This document shows, piece by piece, positions 7,827-16,050 of a stretch of DNA of 46,685 nucleotides (its first letter is position 1; each line of letters opens with the position of its first letter). The DNA is from JAVVSK01 sp036654235 (lineage in GTDB: Bacteria > Bacillota > Clostridia > Christensenellales > CAG-138): assembly GCA_036654235.1 (NCBI GenBank), contig JAVVSK010000015.1, positions 1-46,685 on the forward strand, given 5' to 3'. Under the pieces are notes generated by a model. That model did no database searches, was not told the DNA's origin, and saw only the letters and a list, made by a program, of their open reading frames with translations. The position numbers were made by a program, and so were the translations under genes.

Positions 7827-8834
7827 TTAAACCCGAAATGAATTAAAACCGACCCGCTCATAAACGAGGGAGAGCGTTTTATCCGCCGCTGCCGCCGCTT
7901 TTTCTGCACCGCGCACTATAATAGCGTCGAGATATTCCTTATTATCCAAAATTTCTTTATATCGCTTTTGGATCGGAATAAGTTCCTCTATTACCGCTTC
8001 GGCAACCGCTACTTTAAGCTGCCCATATCCTAAGCCCGAAAAAATATTTTCAGTCTCCGCCGCCGTTTTCCCCGCGAAAGTTCCGTATAACGATAATAGA
8101 TTAGAAACTCCGGGCTTTTCTTCGGGCGAAAAGACGATTCGGTTTTCACTGTCGGTTACGGCGCGCTTAAACTTTTTCATTATAATTTCCGGTGTATCCA
8201 TTATCGCAATGTAGCCCATTTCGTTTTCATCGGATTTACTCATCTTTTTTAACGGATCCTGAAGGCTCATAATCCGTCCGCCGATCTTCGGTATATACGG
8301 TTCGGGAACTTTAAACGTCTCGCCGCAAGCTTTATTAAACCGAAGGGCAATATCCCGCGCTATCTCAACATGCTGTTTTTGATCAGATCCTACCGGAACG
8401 AGGTCGCTTTGATAAAGCAATATATCGGAAGCCATCAATACGGGATAAGTATAAAGTCCCGCGTTTATATTGTCGCTATGTTTCGCGCTCTTATCCTTAA
8501 ACTGAGTCATTCGATTAAGCTCACCCATATAAGTATAACATGATAGTACCCATGAAAGCTGAGCATGTGCCTTTACGTTTGACTGTATAAAAAGCGTCGA
8601 TTTTTCGGGGTCAATCCCCGCGGCGAGAATAAGCGCAATAGTCTCGATGCTTCGCCTTCTTAATATCGCCGGATCCTGCCTAACGGTTATCGCATGAAGA
8701 TCGACGACACAATAATAACAATATCTTAAATTACTTTGGAGCAGCGACCAATTACGCACCGCTCCTACATAATTACCGAGCGTCGGAGATCCCGAAGGCT
8801 GAATACCGCTAAAAACTATAATCTTATTTTCCAT
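7827..8834 (-). CDS. trpS: Tryptophanyl-tRNA synthetase
   Basis: A 335-residue class I synthetase that charges tRNA-Trp. The N-terminus has the Trp-specific SGIQPSGSPTLGNYVGA, in which TLGN replaces the HIGH motif, and KKMSKSDENE near residue 198 is the KMSKS loop. AHAQLSWVLSCYTYMGEL and the MASDILLYQ/DLVPVGSDQKQH segments, which form the Trp and ATP pockets, are intact. The length is normal. GGAGGAAC precedes the ATG. A promoter lies at 8868-8897. No T-box leader is seen: the 5' region is only about 30 bases long before the promoter and lacks the needed stems. Confidence 0.97.
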   Translation of the reverse strand: MENKIIVFSGIQPSGSPTLGNYVGAVRNWSLLQSNLRYCYYCVVDLHAITVRQDPAILRRRSIETIALILAAGIDPEKSTLFIQSNVKAHAQLSWVLSCYTYMGELNRMTQFKDKSAKHSDNINAGLYTYPVLMASDILLYQSDLVPVGSDQKQHVEIARDIALRFNKACGETFKVPEPYIPKIGGRIMSLQDPLKKMSKSDENEMGYIAIMDTPEIIMKKFKRAVTDSENRIVFSPEEKPGVSNLLSLYGTFAGKTAAETENIFSGLGYGQLKVAVAEAVIEELIPIQKRYKEILDNKEYLDAIIVRGAEKAAAAADKTLSLVYERVGFNSFRV

Positions 8835-8867
8835 AGATCGTTCCTCCTTATAAAAAGTGTTTTTATT

Positions 8868-8897
8868 AGAGTATTACGAATAAGGCAAGCTTGTCAA
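8868..8897 (-). promoter_or_regulatory. Sigma-A-type promoter of trpS
   Basis: On the minus strand TTGACA (8892-8897) is followed after 18 bases by TACTCT (8868-8873). The -35 is perfect and the -10 moderate. It lies between the terminator of the DUF1508 gene and the trpS ribosome binding site. Confidence 0.55.
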
Positions 8898-8914
8898 ACG
8901 AACCTTAAAAAAAG

Positions 8915-8951
8915 CGGAAGCTATGGTTTTTTCTTTCGCCATAACTTACCG
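8915..8951 (-). terminator. Terminator after the DUF1508 gene (works on both strands)
   Basis: Arms at 8915-8926 and 8939-8951 form an imperfect 12-base stem. The minus strand runs on into CTTTTTTT and the plus strand into TTTTTT. It lies 50 bases after the DUF1508 stop and just upstream of the trpS promoter. Confidence 0.75.
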
Positions 8952-9000
8952 TTTTTTAAAGGGTGAAACGGCAACTGCCTTTTTTCCTTTTTTATATATG

Positions 9001-9378
9001 TTATAAGTCTATTTGTTGTTCTATAGGCGCGCCCGGTGCGTTTAATTTTATACTTTCAATCCCGCCGAGACAATTTTGTTTAGTTGTATAGCTCTCGCCA
9101 ATCGCAATATTTTGACCGTTTTTCGCAAGAAGCCTAAAACGATATTCTCCCGCTTTATCCTCATAAACCTCAAATTTAGGGCATTTAAGAGTTCCAAAAT
9201 TTTCAATAGTTTGATCCTCTATTCCGGCTATTCGGGTATTCTCTCTAACGCTCTCTATCCCGTTTTTACAGGCATCAAGGGTCGAATAAACCTCGCTCGT
9301 CGCTATAACCTCTCCGTTTCGCGCTTTAAGGTCGAACTTTACCCCCGTCGGAACATTCTTTATTATAAACTTACCCAT
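9001..9378 (-). CDS. DUF1508 / YegP-family (UPF0339) protein
   Basis: A 125-residue protein made of two copies of the DUF1508 unit. Each has a GKF/KFEV strand, a phenylalanine or arginine-rich strand, the turn NGE/NGQ-(V/N)IA, and CKNGIESVREN or CLGGIESIKLN. Such two-repeat proteins are small, soluble and of unknown function. The ATG at 9378 is chosen because GGAG lies eight bases upstream; an in-frame start four codons earlier has no ribosome binding site. It is a single-gene unit between its own promoter (9408-9436) and a terminator. Confidence 0.85.
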   Translation of the reverse strand: MGKFIIKNVPTGVKFDLKARNGEVIATSEVYSTLDACKNGIESVRENTRIAGIEDQTIENFGTLKCPKFEVYEDKAGEYRFRLLAKNGQNIAIGESYTTKQNCLGGIESIKLNAPGAPIEQQIDL

Positions 9379-9407
9379 AATTTTCTCCATAATTTATTTT
9401 ATAGTTA

Positions 9408-9436
9408 GTTTTACCTTATAACTCTATTTTTGTCAA
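9408..9436 (-). promoter_or_regulatory. Probable promoter of the DUF1508 gene
   Basis: On the minus strand TTGACA (9431-9436), a 17-base spacer and TAAAAC (9408-9413) are present. The -10 is only moderate, so the exact start point is uncertain. Confidence 0.5.
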
Positions 9437-9495
9437 TCAAATTATAATAATCCGTCTACAAAAGCCGGGGCTGTTTAACGCTCTCTTTATTCGAT

Positions 9496-10671
9496 TTAAC
9501 TTTTTAATACCGCGTTTAAAAATATCGCGGTTATAATAGCGGCGCTATCCTCTTTCAAAATTCGCGCCCTATCGGGAGCTTTTTCAATTCTCCACCTAAG
9601 TCTTTTCAGAGCGCAATTATCCGCGGCTTCCGCTATCTCGTTTACAAGCGTCCGAACGTCATATATCCTCAAATCGTTAAAATCGAGAAGAGTCATCGCG
9701 GTTTCCAATACCTGTAGCATCTTTTCAACGGGAGTAGCCGCCGTTTTATATTTCTCGCTTAAAAAAGAAGTAAGCGGAAACGCGTTTGATTTTAAGCTCC
9801 ACGATTCATCGTCCACCGATTCGAAGTTGGCGATAGCTAGAAATACACGGCGGTAAAGATCAAAAATAAAATCCGTATCTTTAATTTTAAAGCTGTACTT
9901 ATAACCGTATAGTTTATTAAACGCCTTCATCGTATCCAAATATCCCGCTTTTATATTTTTATCCAATGTTCCGCGCTCAAAATTTAAAAACGAGCCCAAG
10001 TCGCGCGACGGGACTATGTATTTAATTAAAGGATTGTCCGAATGCCTTATATTTTCGAGGGGTTTAAGAGCTATAGCGATAACCGTTTCTGCGCCAAGTT
10101 TAAACGCAGCATCTACGGGAAGATTGTCGCAATATCCGCCGTCTATAAACTTTTCCCCGTCTATTTCGCATACGGGAAAGGCAGGAAAACAAGAGGAAGA
10201 GGCGAGTATCCAACTTTTTAAATACCCTTCCCTTATATCGCGTTTAAAAACGGTATGCGGATTTCGGGAGGGAAAACGGGTCGTCATAAGTGCAAAGTCT
10301 ATTTTAGAGGCGAAAAACTTTTCCTCATCGCATAAAGAAGCCAATAATATTTTGAGCGGCGAAATATCCGCGCCCCTATACGTTATATAATTTTTTATAA
10401 ACGGAATTATCGTCTCTCGATTCTCAATATAATAATCTATGCTCTGATTAAACTCTAAGCTGTTTTTCATAAGCATATCTGAGTTTATAGTGTTCCACAT
10501 TTTTTCGCACTTTTCAAAATCGTGTTGAACATAAAATCCGGCATTAACCGAGCCTATCGAAGTCCCCGTCGCTATTTCGAATTCAAGACCGAGTTCGTTC
10601 AGCGCGCGCCAAGCGCCAAGTTGATATGCACCCTTACTTCCACCGCCGCCAAAGACAATCGCTCGTTTCAT
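9496..10671 (-). CDS. Patatin-like phospholipase / acyl hydrolase
   Basis: A 391-residue protein with an N-terminal patatin domain. The oxyanion loop GGGGSKGAYQLG is at residues 8-19, the nucleophile elbow GTSIGS puts the catalytic Ser at 38, and DGGYCDNLP near residue 183 supplies the Asp of the Ser-Asp dyad. Such enzymes hydrolyse acyl esters of lipids. The C-terminal 160 residues have no recognised domain. The start at 10671 gives the normal family N-terminus, although no good ribosome binding site precedes it; the frame runs 23 codons further to a TTG. No signal peptide or membrane anchor is visible, so it is probably cytoplasmic. It lies between DUF1508 and ridA with a terminator upstream, so it is likely monocistronic. 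Confidence 0.88.
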   Translation of the reverse strand: MKRAIVFGGGGSKGAYQLGAWRALNELGLEFEIATGTSIGSVNAGFYVQHDFEKCEKMWNTINSDMLMKNSLEFNQSIDYYIENRETIIPFIKNYITYRGADISPLKILLASLCDEEKFFASKIDFALMTTRFPSRNPHTVFKRDIREGYLKSWILASSSCFPAFPVCEIDGEKFIDGGYCDNLPVDAAFKLGAETVIAIALKPLENIRHSDNPLIKYIVPSRDLGSFLNFERGTLDKNIKAGYLDTMKAFNKLYGYKYSFKIKDTDFIFDLYRRVFLAIANFESVDDESWSLKSNAFPLTSFLSEKYKTAATPVEKMLQVLETAMTLLDFNDLRIYDVRTLVNEIAEAADNCALKRLRWRIEKAPDRARILKEDSAAIITAIFLNAVLKS

Positions 10672-10741
10672 AGTTTTTTTATATAGCGCATGAATAACGA
10701 CTAAAAATGCGCGTCTGTCCTCCTGGATTTTTAAAAACAAA

Positions 10742-10777
10742 CCGCGCGTGCCAAAAAAAAAGCATAGGCGCGCGCGG
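10742..10777 (-). terminator. Strong terminator after ridA
   Basis: An 11-base-pair GC-only-rich stem (10742-10752 with 10767-10777, one G-U pair) is followed on the minus strand by TTTGTTTTT. It lies just after the ridA stop and separates it from the patatin gene. Confidence 0.85.
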
Positions 10778-10788
10778 CTTAAAAAATT

Positions 10789-11166
10789 TTATTCCACTTC
10801 GGCTATAGCCTCGATTTCGACAAGACCGCCCGCCGGAAGCGCCGCAACCTGAACGCAGGAGCGCGCTGGGAATTCGCCGTTAAAGCTCTCTCCGTATATT
10901 TTATTTACGGTAGCAAAATCCGCTAGATCTTTAACGAATACCGTCGTTTTAACAACGGTATTAAACGACGCGCCCGAAGCCTTTAAAACCGCCTCGAGAT
11001 TCAAAAGTGCCTGCCGCGCCTGCGCCTCAACACCATCCCTTAGTTTTCCGTTAGCGGGATCCATCCCGAGCTGCCCCGACGTAAAGACGAGATTCCCTAT
11101 CACATTCGAATGACTATAAGGACCTATCGCCCCGGGTGCGTTAGAAGCAAAAATAGATTTTTTCAT
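10789..11166 (-). CDS. ridA: RidA family enamine/imine deaminase
   Basis: A 125-residue member of the RidA (YjgF/YER057c/UK114) family, which hydrolyses reactive enamine/imine intermediates released by PLP enzymes. Visible marks are APGAIGPYSHSN at the N-terminus, FTSGQLGMDP, the active-site arginine in FPARSCVQVAALP near residue 105, and the C-terminal VEIEAIAEV. The length fits the trimeric family. GGAGAAAG precedes the ATG. A PLP aminotransferase lies two genes upstream on the same strand, which fits the enzyme's usual role, though the shared transcript is not proven. Confidence 0.95.
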   Translation of the reverse strand: MKKSIFASNAPGAIGPYSHSNVIGNLVFTSGQLGMDPANGKLRDGVEAQARQALLNLEAVLKASGASFNTVVKTTVFVKDLADFATVNKIYGESFNGEFPARSCVQVAALPAGGLVEIEAIAEVE

Positions 11167-11269
11167 TTTTTCTTTCTCCTCTAAAATTTTTTCCGCGTTA
11201 TTTTTTACGCGTCGTTTTTTTATGTTCTTGCGTTCTCCTGATTTTTTTTTAGTACGGCAAGACCGCCGT

Positions 11270-12031
11270 TCATTTAAACGCTCTCAACCCGTTTTGATAC
11301 GTTATTTCAGCCATAGTTTCAGCTTCGACGCCGCGTATCTCGGCCATGCGTTTGTTAACAAGAGTAACCAGCGAAGGATCGTTTCTCTTCCCGCGAAAAG
11401 GTTCGGGCGTCATATATGGACAGTCCGTCTCTATAAGAAGGCGATCTTCGGGCATACTGTAAGCTATTTCGGCAGCTCTCTTCGCGTTCTTAAAAGTAAT
11501 CGCTCCGCCGAAAGCAATATAAAGACCTAGATCGAGACAGTTAAAAGCCGTTTCGAGACTACCCGAAAAGCAATGCATTATCCCTCGAAGTTTCCCTTTT
11601 TGCGCCTCTAAAATTGAAAGCGCGTCTCCATACGCTTCACGAATATGTAAAATCACCGGAAGATCAAGTTCCGCCGCCAACTCAAGCTGAACAGCAAACC
11701 ATTTTTTTTGGGTTTCTCGCGGGGCAAAGTCATAATGATAATCCAGCCCTATTTCGCCAACCGCGATCATTTTTTTGTGCGCATAGAAGCCTCTGAGGGC
11801 ATCTATGTCGCGCATTGTTAGCCCTCCGACGTTATGCGGATGAATCCCGCATGCGCCATATATAAAGCTATTCCCCTCTATTAGGTTTTTTACCTTTTCC
11901 GCCTCCGAAAGCGTACACCCAACATCGACAACGCGCTTTACATTTTTCTTTTCGAGGGAAGCTATAACAGCTTCCCTATCCGAATCGAACCTAGCGTCGA
12001 TAAGATGCGAGTGCGTATCGAATAAACGCAT
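11270..12031 (-). CDS. tatD: TatD-family metal-dependent hydrolase
   Basis: A 253-residue TIM-barrel nuclease or phosphoesterase of the TatD family. Metal ligands are seen in DTHSHL at residues 5-10, GEIGLDYH near residue 92, VILHIREA near 126, MHCFSG near 151 and LIETDCPYM near 201. Members have 3'-5' exonuclease activity and are linked to DNA repair or RNA turnover. The ATG follows the aminotransferase stop by only three bases, and its ribosome binding site GAGGCG lies inside that gene, so the two are translationally coupled. Confidence 0.95.
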   Translation of the reverse strand: MRLFDTHSHLIDARFDSDREAVIASLEKKNVKRVVDVGCTLSEAEKVKNLIEGNSFIYGACGIHPHNVGGLTMRDIDALRGFYAHKKMIAVGEIGLDYHYDFAPRETQKKWFAVQLELAAELDLPVILHIREAYGDALSILEAQKGKLRGIMHCFSGSLETAFNCLDLGLYIAFGGAITFKNAKRAAEIAYSMPEDRLLIETDCPYMTPEPFRGKRNDPSLVTLVNKRMAEIRGVEAETMAEITYQNGLRAFK

Positions 12032-12034
12032 ATA

Positions 12035-13216
12035 TTACGCCTCTTTTAGAATTTTCCCAAGTCTCTTTATACCTTCTTCAATTCGTTCCGGGGTTTCTGA
12101 CGAGAAATTAAGTCTAAAAGTATTTTCACCCATAGAGCAATCCGTAAAGAAATGTTCTCCCGGAACAAAAGCGACTTTTTCCTCTTTAACCGCCCTTTCA
12201 AATATCGGAAGCATCTTTACGCCTTTTTCCATCTCGCCCCAAACAAACAGTCCTCCCTCGGGAACGGTATAGCGGCACGTTTTGGGAAAATACTTTTCTA
12301 TCGCGTTCAACATAGCTTGTAACCGCACGGAATATATGGGAATTATACTCTTTATATGCCCCGGTAAAAGTCCCTGCGCTAAAAACTCCGCGGCTATAAC
12401 CTGCGTTACGTTCGAAGTATGCGTATCGGCGCTCTGTTTAGAAATAGTCAGCTTTCTTACGATATCCGAAGGTCCTATTAACGCTCCGACCCTTATTCCG
12501 GGGGCAATTATCTTCGAGAAGCTTAAAAGCAATATAACGTGATCCGATTTATCGAAGCTCTTTATCGGCGGCTGAACCTCTCCTTCGTATCTAAGTTCGC
12601 CATATGGATCGTCCTCAATAACCATACAGTCATACTTTTCGGCAAGTTGGGCAATTTTTTCGCGCCTTTCAGCTTTAAGAGTTCGCCCCGTTGGATTTTG
12701 GAACGTTGGGATACAATAAAACAGCTTAGGATGAAGCTCTTTCATCAATCGTTCAAGTTCCGAAATTATAACGCCGTCCTCGTCCATAGGAACGGGAACA
12801 AGGTTCCCCTGATAAGACCTAAACGCCTGCAATGCGCCCAAAAACGTCGGCGATTCAACGAGAATCGTATCGCCCGGATCGACATATATTTTCGTTATTA
12901 AGTCGAGACTTTGCATTGAGCCGGATACTATTAGAACATTCTCAAGTCCGGCGCTCAGCCCCTTAGGCTCTAAGAGATGTTCAATAACCGCCTTCCTAAG
13001 CGGAATATATCCTTCTGTTATTCCATATTGCAGAAGAGACGCTCCGTTTTCTTTGAGCGCCTTATCCAATATGTTTTGAATAGTTTGAATTGGGAAACTC
13101 TCCCTTGCCGGGTTTCCACCGCCAAACGCAATTATTCCCGGATCGCTCGACAGCTTAAAAAGTTCCCTTATCGCGCTTCCCGAAACGCCATCCATGCGCC
13201 CTGCCAATTTTGTCAT
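12035..13216 (-). CDS. PLP-dependent aminotransferase, 2-aminoadipate/MocR-like class I fold
   Basis: A 393-residue fold-type I aminotransferase closest in pattern to the 2-aminoadipate/aromatic (LysN, KAT-like) group. Features are IAFGGGNPARESFP near residue 28, LQYGITEGYIPLR, IPTFQNPTG near 170, EDDPYGELRY near 202, and SFSKIIAPGIRVG with the PLP lysine near residue 235. Substrate cannot be assigned; lysine, aromatic or branched-chain amino acids are all possible. GGAGGAAC precedes the ATG. A leader of roughly 130 bases with a long hairpin precedes it. Confidence 0.85.
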   Translation of the reverse strand: MTKLAGRMDGVSGSAIRELFKLSSDPGIIAFGGGNPARESFPIQTIQNILDKALKENGASLLQYGITEGYIPLRKAVIEHLLEPKGLSAGLENVLIVSGSMQSLDLITKIYVDPGDTILVESPTFLGALQAFRSYQGNLVPVPMDEDGVIISELERLMKELHPKLFYCIPTFQNPTGRTLKAERREKIAQLAEKYDCMVIEDDPYGELRYEGEVQPPIKSFDKSDHVILLLSFSKIIAPGIRVGALIGPSDIVRKLTISKQSADTHTSNVTQVIAAEFLAQGLLPGHIKSIIPIYSVRLQAMLNAIEKYFPKTCRYTVPEGGLFVWGEMEKGVKMLPIFERAVKEEKVAFVPGEHFFTDCSMGENTFRLNFSSETPERIEEGIKRLGKILKEA

Positions 13217-13282
13217 CGTCTTGTTCCTCCGTGAAAATTATGTATTATTTAAATATGCTTTTAACGGAAAATGTGCGTATAA

Positions 13283-13313
13283 GTATATGCGTTCCAAACA
13301 TGAATGCATATAC
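13283..13313 (-). promoter_or_regulatory. Inverted repeat in the aminotransferase leader
   Basis: Twelve-base arms (13283-13294 and 13302-13313, one G-U pair) flank a seven-base loop in the 308-base gap between the aminotransferase and the plus-strand DUF1284 gene. A TATAAT-like -10 near 13355 on the minus strand would place this hairpin in the aminotransferase leader. It could be an operator or an RNA element. No U-run follows, so it is not a terminator. Confidence 0.4.
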
Positions 13314-13477
13314 GCCCGTTTAATCGTTATAAGCTCTATCTTGTAGATTATTATAGCACGTTTTTTCCCTTTGCGATAGATGCTTTTTCTCTATAACGGT
13401 GAGAACGGATTTTAATAATGACTTGATCTTGATTTATGACGTATCTTTTAAAGAACGTAAACTCCATTAAGCTTCGT

Positions 13478-13506
13478 TTGCAATACAGCTCGCTTTTTCG
13501 TATAAT
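13478..13506 (+). promoter_or_regulatory. Promoter of the DUF1284-yggS-sepF unit
   Basis: TTGCAA (13478-13483), a 17-base spacer and a perfect TATAAT (13501-13506). The transcript would begin about 12 bases before the start codon of the DUF1284 gene, just including a GGGTGAT ribosome-binding motif. Confidence 0.75.
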
Positions 13507-13524
13507 CAATTTGGGTGATGCTTT

Positions 13525-13923
13525 TTGATACTAATGCGTCCGCATCATGCTCTCTGTATGCAATACTTTATAGGTGTCGGATACGATCCGTCTTTTGTAG
13601 AGAACATGACGCAAATATTAAAAAATCTTGAAACTGCGCCGGAAACTCCCGTCCGCCTTATTCTTTCCGCCGACGATATTTGTCGCCCCTGCATCTATAA
13701 TGAAGCAGGTCTTTGTAAAACTGCGGAGAAAGTTTCCCGCTTCGATAAACAGGTGCTCCGCTTTTTAAACGCCAAAAGCGGGGACATTTTAGTTTATCGC
13801 GAAATACGGAATCGAATAAACCAAAATATAATCGCAAAAAAACTAACAGCTGAACTTTGCCATGATTGCGAATGGCTGGAGACTTGTCTTTTGGAGGAAG
13901 AAAAATATTATGTCAACAATTGA
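13525..13923 (+). CDS. DUF1284 protein, cysteine-rich possible iron-sulfur or zinc protein
   Basis: A 132-residue DUF1284 member. It begins with the family signature LMRPHHALCMQYF and continues FVENMTQIL, ADDICRPCIYNEAGLC near residue 55 and CHDCEWLETC near 112. The six conserved cysteines suggest a metal or iron-sulfur site, but no function is known. The TTG at 13525 is preferred: GGGTGAT sits five bases upstream and the predicted N-terminus fits the family. An ATG at 13534 is the alternative. Its last 14 bases overlap the start of yggS, so expression of the two is coupled. Confidence 0.8.
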   Translation: MILMRPHHALCMQYFIGVGYDPSFVENMTQILKNLETAPETPVRLILSADDICRPCIYNEAGLCKTAEKVSRFDKQVLRFLNAKSGDILVYREIRNRINQNIIAKKLTAELCHDCEWLETCLLEEEKYYVNN

Positions 13924-14599
13924 AGATAATTTTAGAAGCATAAGAGATGCCGTTATGAGCGCGGCAATAAGCTCCGGGCGCGACGAAAACGCCGTTTCAC
14001 TCGTAGCCGTAACTAAATTCGTCTCTATTCAAAATATTTCCCGCGCAATATCGGCAGGCGCAAGGGCTGTCGGCGAAAACCGCGTTCAGGAGCTATCCGA
14101 TAAACTCGAATTTTTTAATGAGAATAAATTATCTATAAATTTGATTGGACAATTGCAAATTAATAAGGTAAAATATGTTATAGGAAATGTAGACCTCATT
14201 CAGTCGGTGGACAGGTTATCTCTCGCTTCCGAGATAAGTAAGCGCGCTCTCGCTAAAAATGTCGTCCAAAACGTGCTTATCGAAGTCAATATCGGTGGCG
14301 AAGCCCAAAAGGGCGGCGTCGCTATGGATGAGCTTTATGACCTTTTATCCGAAGTTTCCGTTTTGCCCGGAATTCAAGTAAAGGGGCTTATGTGTGTTCC
14401 TCCGGCGGTGGACGAGGGAACGGCGCAAAAGTTTTTTAAATCTATGAGAAGACTCTTTGAGACAGCTAAAAATATACCCGGCGTCTCAATGGACTGTTTA
14501 TCTATGGGCATGAGCGGCGACTTTAAGGTCGCGGTTCTTGAGGGAGCGACCATGGTACGCGTAGGCTCCGCAATTTTCGGCGAAAGGCTTCGCGCTTAA
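13910..14599 (+). CDS. yggS: YggS/PLPBP-family pyridoxal phosphate homeostasis protein
   Basis: A 229-residue single-domain PLP-binding TIM barrel (YggS, PROSC, PLPBP), which buffers free pyridoxal phosphate and influences amino-acid and keto-acid balance. The PLP lysine lies in VSLVAVTKFV near residue 37. GENRVQEL, HLIGQLQ-like INLIGQLQINK, GGVAMDEL, GLMCVPP and LSMGMSGDF are family signatures. GGAGGAAG precedes the ATG at 13910; the longer open frame is not used. It lies next to sepF, as in many Firmicutes division clusters. Confidence 0.95.
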   Translation: MSTIEDNFRSIRDAVMSAAISSGRDENAVSLVAVTKFVSIQNISRAISAGARAVGENRVQELSDKLEFFNENKLSINLIGQLQINKVKYVIGNVDLIQSVDRLSLASEISKRALAKNVVQNVLIEVNIGGEAQKGGVAMDELYDLLSEVSVLPGIQVKGLMCVPPAVDEGTAQKFFKSMRRLFETAKNIPGVSMDCLSMGMSGDFKVAVLEGATMVRVGSAIFGERLRA

Positions 14600-14683
14600 A
14601 ACAGTTGACCGTATAAAGAGATAGGTTCAGCTGAATTTTTCTCCAAAGTGCCAAAATTTACATTTTTTTGGAGGAATGCACAA

Positions 14684-15121
14684 ATGGGTAACAAGTTTGA
14701 CAGATTTCTCAACTTCATCGGAATAGGCGAAAACGAAGCTCTCGACTATGATGACGAGTTGAACGAAGGCTTTGAACCGGAAGACGATGCTCTCGAAGCT
14801 GAAGCGATAAGCGTTTCTAATCGCGCTAAGAAATCGCAAAGCAACATAGTAAGCCTTCCTAGTACGGCTGCATTGAAGATGATCGTTTATCATCCCGTTA
14901 GCTACGAGGATACTCAAAACATCATCGACAATCTAAAGAGCCGAAAGCCGGTCGTTGTAAACATGGAAGGTCTTGACCTTTCTTGCGCAACGAGAATACT
15001 TGACTTTATGGCAGGTGCCTCATATGCGCTCAACGGAACCATATTTAAGGTAAGCGAGGGTATTTTTATCGTAGCGCCCACCACCTACGAAATTATCGGC
15101 AGCGATTCATATGACGATTGA
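14684..15121 (+). CDS. sepF: Cell division protein SepF
   Basis: A 145-residue SepF. The N-terminal MGNKFDRFLNFIGIG is the amphipathic membrane-targeting helix. An acidic flexible linker follows (about residues 20-55), and the C-terminal domain (55-140) has KMIVYHPVSYEDTQNIIDNLKSRKPVVVNM split over the first strands and DFMAGASYALNG in the dimer/polymer helix. SepF anchors FtsZ to the membrane and shapes the septum. The ATG at 14684 is chosen because GGAGGAA lies upstream. It ends the three-gene unit and is followed by a terminator. The other division genes of typical yggS-sepF clusters (yggT, divIVA) are not next to it here. Confidence 0.93.
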   Translation: MGNKFDRFLNFIGIGENEALDYDDELNEGFEPEDDALEAEAISVSNRAKKSQSNIVSLPSTAALKMIVYHPVSYEDTQNIIDNLKSRKPVVVNMEGLDLSCATRILDFMAGASYALNGTIFKVSEGIFIVAPTTYEIIGSDSYDD

Positions 15122-15140
15122 GCTTTAGGCTCAAACAAAA

Positions 15141-15180
15141 AACGAACGGTGATTGGCGAAAAACGCCCCCACCGTTCGTT
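15141..15180. terminator. Bidirectional terminator between sepF and the lipoprotein gene
   Basis: A perfect 11-base-pair stem (15141-15151 with 15170-15180) has T-runs on both strands: TTTTATAT after it on the plus strand and TTTTTT on the minus. It serves the converging sepF and lipoprotein genes. Confidence 0.9.
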
Positions 15181-15201
15181 TTATATTTATTTTCGTTTTT
15201 T

Positions 15202-15849
15202 TCAATAGGTTACTCTTACGCCGTTTTCGTCATATACTATAGCTTGCTTTGGGTTTTGATATTCGACATCGGTATCGGCATAAAATTTTAGATTCTTTCC
15301 CGCTTCAATATAATAAAACTTACCGTCCATATTTACAAAACAAAACCAATCCGCTTCCGTGCCGCTTTTATTTCTCATCAGCTTTACCGAAATCGATTTT
15401 TCCCCCTTATACAATACTGTATACGTTAGAATATCGGAAACCAAAGTCCCCTCTGCATATTTATCCTCTATCTTACAATTAAATTTAAGTTCTTCGCCCA
15501 AAAGCGATATCGCGCTTCCGCCGTTCTTATAGTCGTTATCTTTAGTCAAGCCGCAAAGGGAGATTCTAAGCTTCGTTATAAGGTCGCGGCATTCGGAAAA
15601 TATAGTCCCGACCTCCATTTCGCCCGCCTTCGTCATCTTTTTTATTACATCCACCGAAAGGGCATATATGTTGGATTCATATTCATAACAAAATCGCGTT
15701 ATATCGTTCGCCGCTATAAACTGAGGCTCTGTCGGAATCGGAGTTTCAGTATATGGTTTTCTTGGAAACTCTTTTTCGTTATTAGCGGAACACCCGATAA
15801 GTGCCGCAAATATTAAAAAAATAGCGAAAAGCAAGGCCGTTTTTCTCAT
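15202..15849 (-). CDS. Predicted lipoprotein of unknown function
   Basis: A 215-residue protein with a signal peptide (residues 1-19) and lipobox LIGC, so the mature protein would start at Cys 20 and be tethered to the membrane. A Pro/Thr-rich stretch (about residues 30-42) follows and then a predicted beta-rich domain with several aromatic strands. No family was recognised. It has its own promoter (15883-15912) and a shared terminator, so it is a single-gene unit facing the 1685-residue surface protein from downstream. GAGG precedes the ATG. Confidence 0.75.
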   Translation of the reverse strand: MRKTALLFAIFLIFAALIGCSANNEKEFPRKPYTETPIPTEPQFIAANDITRFCYEYESNIYALSVDVIKKMTKAGEMEVGTIFSECRDLITKLRISLCGLTKDNDYKNGGSAISLLGEELKFNCKIEDKYAEGTLVSDILTYTVLYKGEKSISVKLMRNKSGTEADWFCFVNMDGKFYYIEAGKNLKFYADTDVEYQNPKQAIVYDENGVRVTY

Positions 15850-15882
15850 TTTAAATTGCCTCTTTCAATTATATAATCGTTT

Positions 15883-15912
15883 TATTATAGGATAGACCTC
15901 CTTAGTATGTCA
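15883..15912 (-). promoter_or_regulatory. Sigma-A promoter of the lipoprotein gene
   Basis: On the minus strand TTGACA (15907-15912), an 18-base spacer and TATAAT (15883-15888) match both consensus boxes exactly. Confidence 0.8.
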
Positions 15913-15994
15913 AACCTAAAAAATTTACTAATTTAAGACAGGAAGGTCAAATACGTGGTATTTTCGCTTTTTAGCACTATTTAGCTATATAAAA

Positions 15995-16026
15995 ACGCCC
16001 CCGCGAGATTTTATCTCGGGGGGCGT
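15995..16026 (-). terminator. Terminator after the cohesin/dockerin protein gene
   Basis: A 14-pair GC-rich stem with one bulged base (15995-16009 with 16013-16026) is flanked by runs of T on the plus side and AAAAA (TTTTT on the minus strand) on the other. It lies 24 bases after the stop codon at 16051. Confidence 0.9.
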
Positions 16027-16050
16027 TTTTTCGATTAAATCACGGTTACG

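Noticed and set aside
7805..7836. Terminator after trpS
   Set aside because: Arms can pair around a T-rich loop, but there is no T-run after the stem on the minus strand, and one arm lies in the trpS stop region.
8835..8960. T-box riboswitch before trpS
   Set aside because: The leader is too short and lacks the stems and T-box sequence. The hairpin seen is the terminator of the DUF1508 gene, and the trpS promoter lies after it.
10672..10740. Longer N-terminus for the patatin protein
   Set aside because: The extra 23 residues do not fit the family, in which the oxyanion loop lies within the first 10-20 residues, and the TTG start has no ribosome binding site at proper distance.
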